DNA from: Knufia peltigerae
Taxonomy: Eukaryota; Ascomycota; Eurotiomycetes; Chaetothyriales; Trichomeriaceae
Direction: 5' to 3'
DNA: 64,000 nt
NCBI GenBank assembly: GCA_030247855.1
Contig: JAPDRN010000039.1
Coordinates: 186,001-250,000, forward strand
In this document: one piece after another, positions 20,749-32,700 of the stretch
Layout of the letters: each line of letters opens with the position of its first letter
Position numbering within the stretch: the first letter of the stretch is position 1
Program-made: the position numbers and the translations under genes
Notes under the pieces: generated by a model
What the model was told of the DNA's origin: nothing
Seen by the model: the letters and a program-made list of their open reading frames with translations, nothing else
The model's database searches: none

Positions 20749-22663
20749 TCATTTGGTCGTTTTCATCATGATCTCCTTTATCATTTCATTTCCGAGTCTG
20801 ACTGCATCCGGGAATCTTGGTGCAAAGTACTGCTGGATGTTCTCAAATCGATCACGATAAGCATCGAAAGCACCAAACGAAACACACTCAGACCATGCCT
20901 GGAGGGAACTATCAGCGGCTGATCATAGATAGTATAGAACAACTCCACCTTCCAAAGAAGATGGAGTGCAGGAGGAGGGTGTGCGTGCGCGGAAAAGTAT
21001 CTTCCCATGGTCGGGCGGGAGCATTGACCAAGGCCAAGCTTATGGTCGCAGTGTAGACTTACCCTAGCGGCAAACGTGAACTCCAAGTCATCCGACCGGA
21101 AGGTGTTATCTTCGATCGCTGTTTTGATCGTTTCATCCAGCAAAGCCTCGTCTCGGAATAGATACTCTGTGACACCCAGCCAGATGCGGAAAAGCTAGAG
21201 GTTTAGCAATAGAAAGTACACTTGATAGAGACAGACATGGCTTACAGGTGTAGAGCAAATCATATGGTCGTACGGCACAATACCGAGTTTCCACCAACAA
21301 TCAACTATCCCCAGCAAACTGAGGTGGTTGTTTGGTGTTCTTTCTTTTGGAGCTTTCGAAAGAGAGAACTTGTCCAGCACGTCATCTCCCAGAAGGAGGT
21401 TGTGGTGGGCAGTATCATTTGAGAAGACCGCAGCGCCGGCAGTCTTAATCCTGTTAGCAAGCTCTTCACGGTGTCCACCAAGCATCAGCTTATACAACTC
21501 CGTGACAGACTGTGCATACTGGCGGATCTGCTGCTTGGCTGCAGGATTGAGTATTGCAAGCCCGGCATAGACATGCCATTTGTTCGCATAGATTCGCAAC
21601 GTGATGTTGATCTTGACATTTTCGATGCCGCCAATGTAGCGGTCGATCTCCCATGGAAACTGTTGGTTTGCTGCCCAGGCAGTTCCCATACTCAGAAACG
21701 CAGCATGCGTAACCGCCTGGGTATCCGCTGTGATCCTATCATGCCTTTCACCAGAAAGAAACACCATTTTGGAATTGAGGCAAGAAAGAATTCGAACGCA
21801 GAGGTCAACACTTTTCTGTGAGGCTCGATGCTGGATGACGACAAGTGGTTGGCCGGTGGGATCTACAGCAGGCCCATGCAAGGAATGGCACGAGACGATC
21901 TCGACGTCGCCGGGCAAATACTTTTCGAAGGCGGCCAGTTCAGGAGCTTTACAAGAGGTCTGCCCACCAACTATGGCCCCAACTTTCGTTGAAGGACCAT
22001 ATTCAGCGACAACCCTGCCAATCACTTCAGCTTCCACGCTGTATATGATCCAGTCGCTGGCTCTTGAAACAAGATGTCCATTGGGTAAAATATTTATTCC
22101 TTTCTAGTACTGGTCAATCGTGCTCATCACCGCTGCTGACGACACAAACCTCATTCTCGAACTCTTTTTGGAGTGTCTGAAATTTGTCTGGTCGGTCGCA
22201 GGCATTGACTCTGCATGACATTCTATCAGTCCCATACTATATAACATTTGACAGTAGCAAGCAGCAGCAAATGCACATCTATAAAACGATTAGTTACCGA
22301 CCGAGCAAGATGCGAGTGGAAACAATATGCTTGGATGTGATCTCTTCAGACGAAAAAATGTAAGGTAGCGAGGGTTTTACATCAGTGACAGCCCACACGA
22401 TAAGACGCCACATCAGAATGATGAAGCAGTACCGTGATGACCATACTCGAGCCAAATGCACTCAGAGTCATCCTTGAACAGTGCGGTATGGGGTCAAAAG
22501 ACAACGTACCTTGAAAGCATGAACGAGCTCCCGAGAACTTCTACCGTTCTGAGAAAACAAACTGCGCGGCTTCGTACCTCCAGCCAGCTTGACTGAACCT
22601 CTTCGCGTACAAGCGACCCATATCGCCCATACCGATAATTCCTACTGCAGCGTTCTTCTCCAT
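20749..22663 (-). CDS. TYR1: Prephenate dehydrogenase (NADP+), tyrosine biosynthesis
   Basis: Oxidatively decarboxylates prephenate to 4-hydroxyphenylpyruvate in the shikimate branch to tyrosine. Five exons: 22578-22663, 22150-22210, 21246-22103, 21063-21194 and 20749-20898, 1287 nt or 428 residues, close to yeast Tyr1. The nucleotide-binding loop is VGIIGMGDMGRLYAKRF at the N-terminus. The spliced junctions give GWRVNACDRPDKF, KGINILPNGHLVSRASDW and the domain motif YGPSSKVG-like YGPSTKVGAIVGGQTSCKAPE. ITADTQAVTHAAFLSMGTAW, ENVKINITLRIYANKWHVYAGLAILNP, HLSLLGIVDCWW and PYDHMICSTPLFRIWLGVTEYLF are all family signatures. The start at MEKNAAVG is preferred over an upstream frame extension. It is divergent from RPS14. 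Confidence 0.96.
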
Positions 22664-23062
22664 GCTGACCACGAGCGGCCGGAGCCAGTCAAAAGCCTCG
22701 ACCAGTAATCGACTCGAAGGATCTTCTGCAGGTAAGTGATGCTGAACAATCAGCTTCAAGCGTGCCCTCTGCAATTCATCAAACACCTTTCTTCGTTAAC
22801 CATTGGCATTGAAAGAAGAAAGTCAAGCTTGAGAAGTTGCAAAACGATGAGTCGAAAAGTCGAAGAGTTTTGTCTTTGGAGGTTGCCAAGACTTATTCCC
22901 AATTTAGGCTTAGACCACAATCGGCGCTTGTGGGCTGCAGTTCGCCGACTCCCACACTGCGATTTTCGAACAAATCCTCAGAATATTCACATTCTCTCTC
23001 TGTTTGTGACCACCAACCAGACGATCAAGAGTACTTTCCCAACTCACAAATCGACAAACAAA
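22664..23062. promoter_or_regulatory. Divergent promoter of TYR1 and RPS14
   Basis: 399 bases between divergent starts of an amino-acid gene and a ribosomal protein gene. No TATA box stands out, and several pyrimidine-rich tracts precede the RPS14 ATG. Confidence 0.45.
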
Positions 23063-23669
23063 ATGCCTCCTAAGAAGAGAGTCGAGCGTCCCGCCAACGA
23101 GAACATCTCTCTCGGTCCCCAGGTCCGAGAAGGTGAGTTTGCGCAAAAAGTCTTTACTTGAAAATCCCAAAAACTAATCGAGTACGTGTACAGGCGAACT
23201 CGTCTTCGGCGTTGCACGTATCTTCGCATCCTTCAACGACACCTTCGTCCATGTCACCGATCTCTCGTAAGTCAAGACCATGCTCATACGGAATGAGACC
23301 ACATCGTTTGCACACGTTCGATGACGGAAATGACTAACGTTTCGTCTTCACGACAGTGGTCGCGAAACCATCTGCCGTGTTACCGGTGGTATGAAGGTCA
23401 AGGCCGATCGTGACGAGTCCTCTCCATACGCCGCCATGTTGGCTGCACAGGATGTCGCCCAGCGATGCAAGGAACTCGGCATCAACGCCCTGCACATCAA
23501 GATCCGAGCCACAGGTGGTAACGGCACCAAGACCCCGGGCCCCGGTGCCCAGTCTGCCCTCCGTGCCCTGGCCCGTTCAGGAATGAAGATTGGAAGAATC
23601 GAGGATGTCACTCCTACCCCATCCGACAGCACGAGACGCAAGGGTGGTCGTCGTGGTCGTCGTCTCTGA
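23063..23669 (+). CDS. RPS14: 40S ribosomal protein S14 (uS11)
   Basis: Structural protein of the small ribosomal subunit platform. Exons 23063-23132, 23194-23266 and 23357-23669 sum to 456 nt or 151 residues, the normal length. MPPKKRVERPANENISLGPQ leads into GELVFGVARIFASFNDTFVHVTDLSGRETICRVTGGMKVKADRDE; the phase-1 and phase-2 introns restore these motifs exactly. The C-terminus GGNGTKTPGPGAQSALRALARSGMKIGRIEDVTP with DSTRRKGGRRGRRL is the hallmark uS11 tail. Early introns are usual for this gene in fungi. Confidence 0.98.
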
Positions 23670-23994
23670 GCGTGTGCGCTGCAGAATACTTTGCGCACAT
23701 TCTCATATTCGTGGATCCGAGTGGTGGTGGCATGGATCCCATACCACTTCGAGTGCACGAAAGAGACGTCAGTGTTGGGAAGAAATTGATGGTCGTGGTC
23801 ACAAATACGCGAAGAACGGCATTTTCTGCCTGGTCTTCACACACATTTCGCCCTGCTCCAAGTAGACGGCATGAAATAAATCTCAAAAACACTTCTTTGT
23901 GACTTCATAATTTTCTTTCCCTTGTATATCCAACGTATTTGCACCTAAATCTCGCCAAGTACATTTAATTGTATCAATAACTACGGTAGCGTCC
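23670..23994. promoter_or_regulatory. RPS14 3' flank and AAR2 promoter
   Basis: 325 bases between co-oriented genes. AATAAA at about 23876-23881 is a likely RPS14 polyadenylation signal. Nothing else was recognised. Confidence 0.45.
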
Positions 23995-25251
23995 ATGGAA
24001 TCACCGACTATTCTAATTCTATCGCTGCCGCCAAAAACTTTCATCGGCGTGGATCTGCTTTCATTCACGGCCTCGCCAAATTTCCACGGAATCACTAATA
24101 TCACGCCAGGCTTACATTTTATATACACTGGAACGGATGTCTCGCTCTCTATCCGTCATGGTCGATGGGTTAATATAACATCGCAATCACACATTCAAGT
24201 CCTGCAATGGTCCCCCGCCACAGAGTCTCTCGATCTTCTGGATCCCACATGCGCGACAGCCCGTAGTGCTGTCAATACTATCTCGCCGCAGGGGCTTGTC
24301 GACTACCCAGCGCTCCAGGATGCGACGTCCGACCTGGCATCTCGTGAAGCATCTGCTTCTCAGACAGACACCTCAGGCACTAAGGACCAAGGAGATGGGA
24401 GTGAGAGGGGCGAGAGTACCGACTACCCCTCCATGATCTCTCACGTATCGCCCGCCCTTCTTACACGTATTTTGACTCCCGCATGGGTCGTGTCAAGTAT
24501 ATCGTCTGCACCTTCCGATACAGAGATTATACCTGGCTTGTCGCACCTTGAAGCAAGCAATGCGTTGCACCAGTCGCCTTTGGATCTTCTGCCAATCGAT
24601 CTCAAGCAGACGTGGGCTGACGAAGACATTGGCCGGACGCGAACCGACCGTGCGAGGGATCGCAGTTGGTATCTCGGACATCTGATCGAGTCAGTGACGC
24701 CAACTGAAGCGGACAGGGCTGTTGGTGCGAGACAGGTACTAGGAGAATTACAATTCTGTTTCCTCATGGTCCTCACGCTGGCCAACTATAGCTGCTTGGA
24801 GCAGTGGAAACGGCTGTTGGATGTGATCTTCTCATGCCAGTCTTCTATACGCGAGGCTGAGGCTTTCTTCGTGGAGACCGTCAAAGGATTTCAACAACAG
24901 GTAGCCCATATCGATGATGTGGAAGGTGGATTGTTCGAGATGAGGGATGAAGGCGGGAGTGCATGGCTCAGAAAGACATGGGGTCGGTTTCGAGCAACAG
25001 TAGATGAGGTGTTGAATGATCCTGACGAAAAGAGCCAAGGGAGTGCACAAGAGAAAGGAGTTGCCTTGAAGAAGGAGGTTGAGAAAGTGCAAACATTGTT
25101 TGAACAGAAGTATGGATGGGCAAGTGAGAAGGACATTCTACGGAGAGGAATGCTAGAGCTGGAGGATGGAGAGAGGATCGAGGTTAGTATGTCAGGTGCA
25201 GATGAGGACGAAGAGACAGGAGAGTATGCGCCTGTGGTCGTTGATACATAA
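23995..25251 (+). CDS. AAR2: AAR2-family U5 snRNP assembly factor
   Basis: Aar2 holds Prp8 during cytoplasmic U5 snRNP assembly and keeps Brr2 away until replaced. Single exon of 418 residues. The N-terminal domain shows GVDLLSFTASPNFHGITNITPGLHFIYTGTDVSLSIRHGRW, the conserved core with the GI...PG-HF and S-R-G-W pattern. A middle low-complexity linker (residues about 100-150) is followed by the C-terminal helical domain with RSWYLGHLIE, ELQFCFLMVLTLANYSCLEQWKRLL and FEMRDEGGSAWLRKTWGRF. The acidic C-terminal tail ends ADEDEETGEYAPVVVDT. The start 325 bases after RPS14 is the first ATG in frame. Identification rests on the N-terminal motif and the helical pattern. Confidence 0.88.
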   Translation: MESPTILILSLPPKTFIGVDLLSFTASPNFHGITNITPGLHFIYTGTDVSLSIRHGRWVNITSQSHIQVLQWSPATESLDLLDPTCATARSAVNTISPQGLVDYPALQDATSDLASREASASQTDTSGTKDQGDGSERGESTDYPSMISHVSPALLTRILTPAWVVSSISSAPSDTEIIPGLSHLEASNALHQSPLDLLPIDLKQTWADEDIGRTRTDRARDRSWYLGHLIESVTPTEADRAVGARQVLGELQFCFLMVLTLANYSCLEQWKRLLDVIFSCQSSIREAEAFFVETVKGFQQQVAHIDDVEGGLFEMRDEGGSAWLRKTWGRFRATVDEVLNDPDEKSQGSAQEKGVALKKEVEKVQTLFEQKYGWASEKDILRRGMLELEDGERIEVSMSGADEDEETGEYAPVVVDT

Positions 25252-25598
25252 GGGAGAAGGCAAGGCAATCTGACCAGCTCGCGGGGGCCTTGGTTTCGTG
25301 TGAACCTGGAAAGGATTTGATTTTTGAACAGTGCATTTATTCTTTTCGCTCTCGTAAGAACGCAGTTTATTGATCTTCTTGCAGGATCTGCTAATGGCAT
25401 CGCACTGATACCTGGTGACCGAGAATGGTCTCATCCTCGGCTTCCCTGACGAATGCCCGAATCCACACCAATGCATTTACGAGCCGACCGCCATCAGTGC
25501 GGCTTGCTGTCCTTAGATCAAATCCGCAACGCATTCAACCTGGGGCAATGATCATGACCAACCAAACACCGCAAACCACCGCACTCGTGTCGTTTCGC
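25252..25598. other. Convergent 3' region of AAR2 and RPS16
   Basis: 347 bases between convergent stop codons; both 3' UTRs should lie here. No gene was seen. Confidence 0.4.
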
Positions 25599-26172
25599 TT
25601 AACGGTAGGATTTCTGGTATCTGGCTCTGGCACCTGGACCGCCGAATTTCTTGGGTTCGCACCGTCTGTTGTCGGCAACGAGCAGTGTGCGGTCGTACTG
25701 AACAAGGGCTTGCTTCAGTTGGTTCTTGGTGTATTCATCGACGTATTTCTGGTAGTAGGCGACGATTGACTTGGCGATTGCCTGTCGGATGGCGTAGATC
25801 TGGGAAGTGTGACCACCACCGGTGACTCGGACACGGATGTCGACATCGGCGAACTTATCCAAACCAACGATGAGGACAGGTTCGTAGACCTGTTTCGTAC
25901 ATTTCATCTCCCGTCAGCCATTCATTCATTCTCTACCTAATACCCAAAATCTCATCGGTGTTGCCAACGTACCTTGAAGCGGAGGATCTCGGGTTGCACG
26001 AGGGAGAGAGGGCGGCCATTGACCTTAATGAGGCCCTTTCCTTTCTGTAAAGAAAATTGTAAGCTTGCCGTCTTCAATTTCGATGTGCGCTGAATTCTCG
26101 AACCTTGCAATGGGCGACCGCCGTGGCAGTCTTTTTCTTGCCGAAGCACTGCACACTCTGAGGAGCCGACAT
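25599..26172 (-). CDS. RPS16: 40S ribosomal protein S16 (uS9)
   Basis: Small-subunit head protein whose C-terminal Arg contacts P-site tRNA. Exons 26104-26172, 25973-26044 and 25599-25889 total 432 nt or 143 residues, the exact eukaryotic length. MSAPQSVQCFGKKKTATAVAHCK joins KGKGLIKVNGRPLSLVQPEILRFK and VYEPVLIVGLDKFADVDIRVRVTGGGHTSQIYAIRQAIAKSIVAYYQK. It ends GGPGARARYQKSYR, the universal uS9 tail. Both introns are phase 0. It shares a divergent promoter with the mitochondrial uL13 gene. Confidence 0.98.
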
Positions 26173-26519
26173 ATTGAACTGGCGGCGATTGACAGAGGAG
26201 ATACAGTCGAAGAGTTGTCGTTGTCGTTGTCGTGTTAAAATCGTCGAAGGGAGATTTGCGGTGCGGTGGACTGCGACAAGCAAAAGTTCGTGTGCGGACG
26301 GTTGCCAAGATCATATACGCTAGTATAAATATGGTCTAGCGTATATTCTTTGGAAGCTCGCCTGCGGAATTCACTCGATATTCTCTCCAAGGCCTTTTGT
26401 TCAGACAATCTACACAATCCTGTTTGTACACGCGATTTTGACTAACGTTGGTGGGTTGGCCATCAGTGGACAGTCAGAAGAGGCAATTGTGCCCCATGAA
26501 CAGATAGCCTCTTCCCTCC
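26173..26519. promoter_or_regulatory. Divergent promoter of RPS16 and MRPL23
   Basis: 347 bases. A perfect 11-bp inverted repeat, ATATACGCTAG (26313-26323) and CTAGCGTATAT (26336-26346), flanks the 12-base spacer TATAAATATGGT, which holds the only TATA-like box here. See findings. Confidence 0.6.
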
Positions 26520-27075
26520 ATGTCGCAAACCGTGGGCAAGGTACATCATGCATTCTCTTCCTCACAGGTAGCTGAACTAATCCGACCCTCAGACTCGTCT
26601 TGCCTACTCTCGGACATGGCATTATATCGATATTGGCAGTGATACAAGGTCGTTAGGCCGGGTCGCAACCTCGATAGCGACTTTTTTGATGGGCAAGCAT
26701 AAGCCGATCTGGGATCCTTCGACAGACTGCGGAGACTATGTGGTGGCAGTCGGATGCCACGATCTACATGTTACGGGCAAGAAACGACAACAGAAACAGT
26801 ACTACACGCACAATACACGACCGGGAAGCCTCAAACAAATGAGCATGGAGCGCATGATCGAGAAATGGGGTGGAGGAGAAGTCCTCAAGAAAGCTGTGAG
26901 AGGAATGCTCCCCAAAAACCGCCTCAGAGACAAGCGATTAGCCAGATTAAAAGTTTTCGAAGGAACGGCACATCCCTACCGTCAGAACATTGTCCGATTT
27001 GCCGGGACACCACACAAAGGCAAGATTATGGAAGCGATTGAAGCATCGAAACCCGCGACAAGTACTACTTCATGA
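26520..27075 (+). CDS. MRPL23: Mitochondrial 54S ribosomal protein uL13m
   Basis: Large-subunit protein of the mitochondrial ribosome. Exons 26520-26540 (only seven codons, MSQTVGK) and 26593-27075 give 167 residues, close to yeast Mrpl23. The exon junction yields TRLAYSRTWHYIDIGSDTRSLGRVATSIATFLMGKHKPIW, the L13 N-terminal signature. DCGDYVVAVGCHDLHVTGKKRQQKQYYTHNTRPG and RMLPKNRLR-like GMLPKNRLRDKRLARLKVFEG complete the domain. There is no long cleavable presequence, as in several fungal homologues. It is convergent with uricase. Confidence 0.95.
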
Positions 27076-27245
27076 CGGAGCAAGGAGCATTTGTTGTAAT
27101 TATGGAATCTAGCAAGATGTATGAATACGATTGTACATTATCCTGGCCACAGAACGTTTATTGCGACGCCTTCTATTGAACCGGCAGAGAACTCCAACCA
27201 TTGTCATGATCGTGATTTGGTATATGGTGTATCCGATAATACAAT

Positions 27246-28202
27246 TTACAACTTGGCCTTTACATCGCGTGAAACTGTGCACTTGATCAGCCCATTGGGG
27301 TCGGATTGTGGTGCATAGACTTCTGCGTCCTTGCCGGTGTTTTTGAGCCCGTGATGCCAGCTCAGGTCGATTTCAAAGTAATGTTTGTTAGGCAGTGAGT
27401 AATCGACTGCAGCGACAAGAGGCTGTGCTGCGAGGATCTCCTGGCACATCTTGTACATGGTGTTTTGCACGCTGGGAGACTCCTCGGTAGCAAAGAGTCT
27501 GAAAGTGATCTCCCTGGATTTGGTCCAAGTCTCATCGAATTTGCTCACTGCTTTCTTGACCGCGTCGAGGCCAGAGAAAGTCGACCACTTCCAACCAGCG
27601 TCTACAGACGTGCTCAGGATGCGGTCATAAACATCTGGCAGGGTGGTGAAGTCGTCCCGGACAAAGTGGTGGAATTCTGAGCCGGTGCTCTTGAGCACGA
27701 GCAGGTCCGAGATGCCGGAGCGGATCTCGATACCCTTGCCCTCGTAGATGTCTGCTTGCACCACTCTCTTTTCGTTGCCATCCCGGAAGAAGGAGTGCGG
27801 GTGTGGCTTCCCATCGACCGTCATGCGCGTCCACCGATGCTGGACGATGCTGATGTGCGCAGCATGGATGTGCTTGTACTTTTGAACGAAGTGGTTTCCT
27901 AGGGTGGAAGCAAAGAGCTCCGGGGGATGGATAGGGTTCTGTTTGGCCATGATGTAGGTGGTATTCTTCATCGAGTCGGTAGCGACCACGACGCTGTTGT
28001 CTGCTTCGGTGTAGCTGTTACGATGTTAGCCTCTGCGCTACTTTCGCACATGCCTGGTCACTTACGAGGTGTCAATCTCTCCTTCCAGCAGGACACAAAC
28101 AGTCATCTCGTATACGGTGTGTGTCTTTGTAGCCTCGTCGCGCTCGACCTTGTACACGCGGACGTTGTCCTTGCCATAGCGAGCTGCTGAAAGGTAGCCC
28201 AT
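27246..28202 (-). CDS. uaZ: Urate oxidase (uricase), peroxisomal
   Basis: Oxidises uric acid to 5-hydroxyisourate with O2 and no cofactor, in purine breakdown. Exons 28066-28202 and 27246-28014 give 301 residues, the standard length. MGYLSAARYGKDNVRVYKVERD starts the first T-fold half; the intron restores DTSYTEADNSVVVATDSMKNT, containing the catalytic Thr of VVVATDS. VLKSTGSEFHHFVRDDFTTLPDVYDRILSTSV carries active-site Phe and Arg positions, and CQEILAAQPLVAAVDYSLPNKHYFEIDLSWHHGLKN the conserved Gln and SLPNKH. The C-terminal AKL is a PTS1 peroxisome signal. Likely under nitrogen control, but I did not find a decisive promoter site. Confidence 0.97.
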
Positions 28203-29708
28203 GACGACTTCAGTAATTGGATATGCTTGAGGCTAGTTGTAGGAGGTCTACTCTTGAGCTAGATTGACAGTTGTTTTGCTTGCAGAGCGTCCGTTTAGAA
28301 GCACAATTGATTAAGAGACAGAGAGACAAAACTTGGGCTGAGGAACGGCTTTATAACGAATTCCTTATCAGAGGGGAAAGTTGTTATAGGGAAATTTCGC
28401 CCACTACGCACACCAATTGCACAGACACACGGCGTCCAGATCTAACAAAATGCTGATCAGGACCCCTTCTGAAGGAGAGCCAGATGTGTGTAGTGGAGGC
28501 GATTGGTGTATCGCACAACGAATTCGTCTGGAGGTGCGCGGATTGTACGATAAAGCATATGGCGGAGCTCGCCGAAAGCCTTGATTGTACCTAGAACTCC
28601 CAGCCCGCTGTATTGTAGATAGATCTTTTTATCAGCTGATGAACCTGTTTGTCTTTAGGTAAGTTGTACGGGATCTCGCCGTTTGGTTCGTACAAAGAAA
28701 TGTTCATCTCGTTTGCTCTATCTCTACACAATGGCAGTGACAATCAAGGGACGGGGTTTGAAACGCTGAACCAAAACGCCTATGATGTCAATTTGCCTTA
28801 GCCTAAAAGAACGACGAGGCTGTGGACTTCTAACGAGGCTCAGCCACATTTAGTATGCAGAATAATGCCCCTAATGTCAACAAGGCACGTAGCGAGCCTA
28901 GATGAATATCCAACCTGTCCTTATGCTCGTACCCCGTATCCTGAAGATAGGACGGCCTTCGTAGTAACTGTATCATTCTGATTCAAGGAAAAAGCAAGCC
29001 AGGAGCAGAATAACCAGGGTCTTGGACAGTCGGTCTCCAGGTAAGGTGGATTAGGCAAGTATCTACAGGGTACTCGTACTCGTACTCGTGGTTTACCTGA
29101 GGTAGGGGATCTACCCGGTGGTGTCCAGCTAAACGACAACATCGACAGGCTCTAGATGCACGTGTTTAGGGGCTCCGGTTCGGCCACACTAGGCGCAAGC
29201 CCGCCTAAAAGTGATGTGCGGGGGACGTAGTCCCTTCATTTCGACACCCAGACTTTGGCTCGATTTCGCGAATCTCAGCCTGACTGCGCTTCTTCCGGAC
29301 TCTGCACTTGTGCTCCAACTTATCTGTAACACTACCAGTGCCCAACGACAATAACAGCCCATCAGAACAACAAATGCTTTGTGATACCAATCCTTCGACG
29401 CGCGAAAAATCGATACATCAGCAGTTTGACATCGACGAAAGCACGATGAGCGACATCAACAGTTGCCGGTGAATGTTTCTGCTCGTTCCCACGCAGGCCG
29501 ATCATAAACACCTTCATTGGCCCAATGAACCATCCTCGAGTCCGAAATCATCCTTAAACGCCCGGCACATCTAGTCGTCCTGAAATCGACTACAGAGTCT
29601 CAGGCACTGCTTCCGCTCGAACCGCCTCTCGTTTCATGAGTGTGTACAGTGCACCTCATCCGGACAAAGTAACCCTGGTGGGACGACTTTACGCTCCATG
29701 GCCTGCAA
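28203..29708. promoter_or_regulatory. Divergent region between uricase and Rictor
   Basis: 1506 bases holding both promoters. Short open frames on both strands have no recognisable similarity. TACTCGTACTCGTACTCGT-like repeats (GTACTC units) lie at about 29071-29090. The region just before 29709 may be long Rictor 5' UTR. Confidence 0.4.
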
Positions 29709-32700
29709 ATGGCCTCATCAGAGCAAGGGTCGGGCTACTCGGTGACGCCAACCCAAGGCAGAGGATTCACTTTTCGCCATAATTCTAGGAAGAGCGATGA
29801 TCTGTCGACATCGCGACGACCATCCTTTAAGGATGGTCGCTCGCTATCTGGTGGAAGCAGTCAATATGGACCGAAGGCATTTATGGCTACCATGACATCG
29901 ACCAATCCTCCTGGATCGTTTAATGCCGATTTGAAGAGTGCGATGCAGTCGGGGAGGACTACACCACAAAGTGAATTGGCGTCTGTGCAATTTTCCCGAC
30001 TTCCACCATACAAAGATGGAGATGTTCTCGCAACCTCGGAGAAACGCCAGGCTGCTGTGCGTGACAAGATAGCTAAAGAGATGAAGATCAAGCTGGGAAC
30101 TGAGAATATGCTGGAAGCCCTTTTGAGCAAGAATAACAAACAGACAAAGGAGCAGCGACAGCGAGTTGAGATGGAATTAGGCACGTCAAACAGGAAACTC
30201 GCTGAATTAAAGCAAGAGCTCGACCAGGAGATCATGCGCGCTCAACCTCCCACAACGCCTCCCAGCAAGAGAATGTCCAGTTATTTCAGAGGCAGCCCCC
30301 TAAGAACTCCTCCTTCCTTAGCACAGACTCAGGAGAATACCTTGACAGAGTCCGTCGATAGTGAGTCTCCAACGGTTGTACTCACGGAAACCCTTCAGCA
30401 ATTAGAGGCAGACGGCATGCAACCGGACTATTACATTGAACGGGCGAATACATTGGTCGAGCTCCTTAAGCGCAACCCTACATTGAAATACGATCTGGCT
30501 TGGTCAGTCTTCAGCTTGCGTGTGCAATTAATGTTACTGAGCGAAAGTTCCGATGTTGTCGCAGCAGGTTACAGGCTTACACGACATGCCATTGCAGATC
30601 GCAAGTCGTTGCAGACCATCAGAGAATTGCACACCGATGAGCTAGTGATTTTGTCCCTGGTGAAACGAGAGAAGGCTGTTTTAGAACGGGAACAAGCCGT
30701 CAAATTTGTGCGAGCTTTCCTAGATGTCAAAGACGGGGTCCTGGAGCTCTCACGGGCTGTGGTCCGAAGCTTGGTGGCTGTTGCCGAAACTCCAGACGAC
30801 AGATTGAAGGATATCTGCCTCTTGACACTGGCAGAGCTCTTGACCAAACACACTGAACTTGTCGTGTCCGCCAACGGCATTAGCACACTTACAGAAGCCT
30901 TGGCCGATGGCTCCTTTCCAGCGCCAGAAGGTCTCGTTGCCGGGTTTCTGCAGATCCTCGATCACCCTCTGCAACGACGGTTTCTGCACACTGGCCGAGA
31001 GTTCGAGGCAATGTTCGCTCCATTCACCGACCCGTTGCTTTTGAGTGGCCACGAAGAAAGACTCAAGACATGCGCTCAGGCCATATCAGCCATGCTGAAG
31101 ACATGGCCGGGATTTTTGCTACTATCCATGAACGGCGCAGCGCCGCTTCGATCTCTTATCGACTCCCTTGTCTACCCAATCCCTCAGTCGCGGGACTTAG
31201 TCCTTGAGTTATTCTTTGACATATTACGTATCAAGCCTCCGTCTTGGTCAAGTTCGTTCCTGGCTGGCCGGAGACTTACAACCTACGGGCGGGTCAACAC
31301 AGCACCCATCGAGCAGCCTTCGCAGAGGCAGATCGCAGAGTTTAACGCAGAGGGCAAATTCGATTTGACGTATCACTTCTCAGCATTTGTTCTGGCCGCC
31401 CTTGTCAAAGCTGATCTCGTTCACGCCCTCGTCCAATTGATTCGGATCGAGGAAGATCTCATGCTCAAACGGAAGGCTGCTCTGCTTCTAACAGAAGTAT
31501 TGAAGTTAGCCCACCACACTCTACCAGAATCCATCAGTGCGAATATACAAGTACTGGGTGATCTAGTCCCTTCACTGCAAGATTATGGCTCTGAGAATTG
31601 TGCCACGAACATGACCTTGATCTATCAGATTGAAAGCATCAATCGAACCTTGAACCGGACTACCGGTCCATTATACGGAAAAGGCGTTCGGGAAGACGAA
31701 CTAGCTGTCGCACCCCAGGCCATTGAAAGATCAAGATACACGGCCCTCATGGATTCCGATCAATTTCGACAAGCCATGACCGACAGCCAGATCACGAGTC
31801 ATTCCCAGTATGTCAAGTGGAAATGGGACCTAATACACAACCTCGTAGAAGGCCCGTTGACCAATCCAAAGAGATTGGAAGACGCCATCAGATCACCCAA
31901 ATTCCTCAAGCGGCTTGTTGGCTTCTATCGCCCGTTCAAGTACAGATTCTCTATAATTCGAAACACAAGACCCAATCAGCGCTACGTCCGAACAGGATGT
32001 GCTCTCATGAAAACTCTCACGCAAACCAGTCTTGGATTAGAGTATCTGACCGAGAATAAGCTTCTACGGCAGATTGCGGAATGCCTGGCCCAGGTTTCTC
32101 CTCACAGTGGCATCACATCTGCGAGTCCGCTATTTGACCGCCAACACATGGCCGAGACGCTCAGTGGCGGATATTTCGCTCTCATTGGCGCGTTGAGCCA
32201 GTCCTCGGAAGGCCTACGAATGATGGAACGATGGCACATCATGGACATATTCTATCACCTGGTCAAACTCAGAGATCGGGATGATCTGGTGAAAGCTCTC
32301 CTTGGTAACATGGACTATACCCTGGATTCTCATTTACGAGTCATCCTGTCAAAAGCTCTCACGTCAGGAGTTAAAGACATACGAATCTTTGCCACCAGAT
32401 TGCTTCGGCGGTATGCCGTGGGCAGGGTGCAGTATTCGTCTGGACTGCAAGATCGCTCTAGTTCACACTGGGCCCTTCGGCTCGTGCTTACACAATTATA
32501 CGACCCTGACATCGGAGTCTGCGAAATTGCCGTGAAAATACTGGAAGAAGCTTGTAACCAGCGGAGTCATCTTGAATATGTCGTCAAATGCAGGCCGTCG
32601 CTAGATCATCTGGGCGAGCTTGGTGCACCGCTCTTACTACGATTTCTGTCAACTTCAGTGGGCTACCGGTACCTTAGCGGGCTGGACTATATCACTCAGG

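Noticed and set aside
20279..20752. 157-codon minus-strand frame after TYR1
   Set aside because: Overlaps the TYR1 stop by the ATGA bases, has no recognisable similarity and is best read as 3' UTR.
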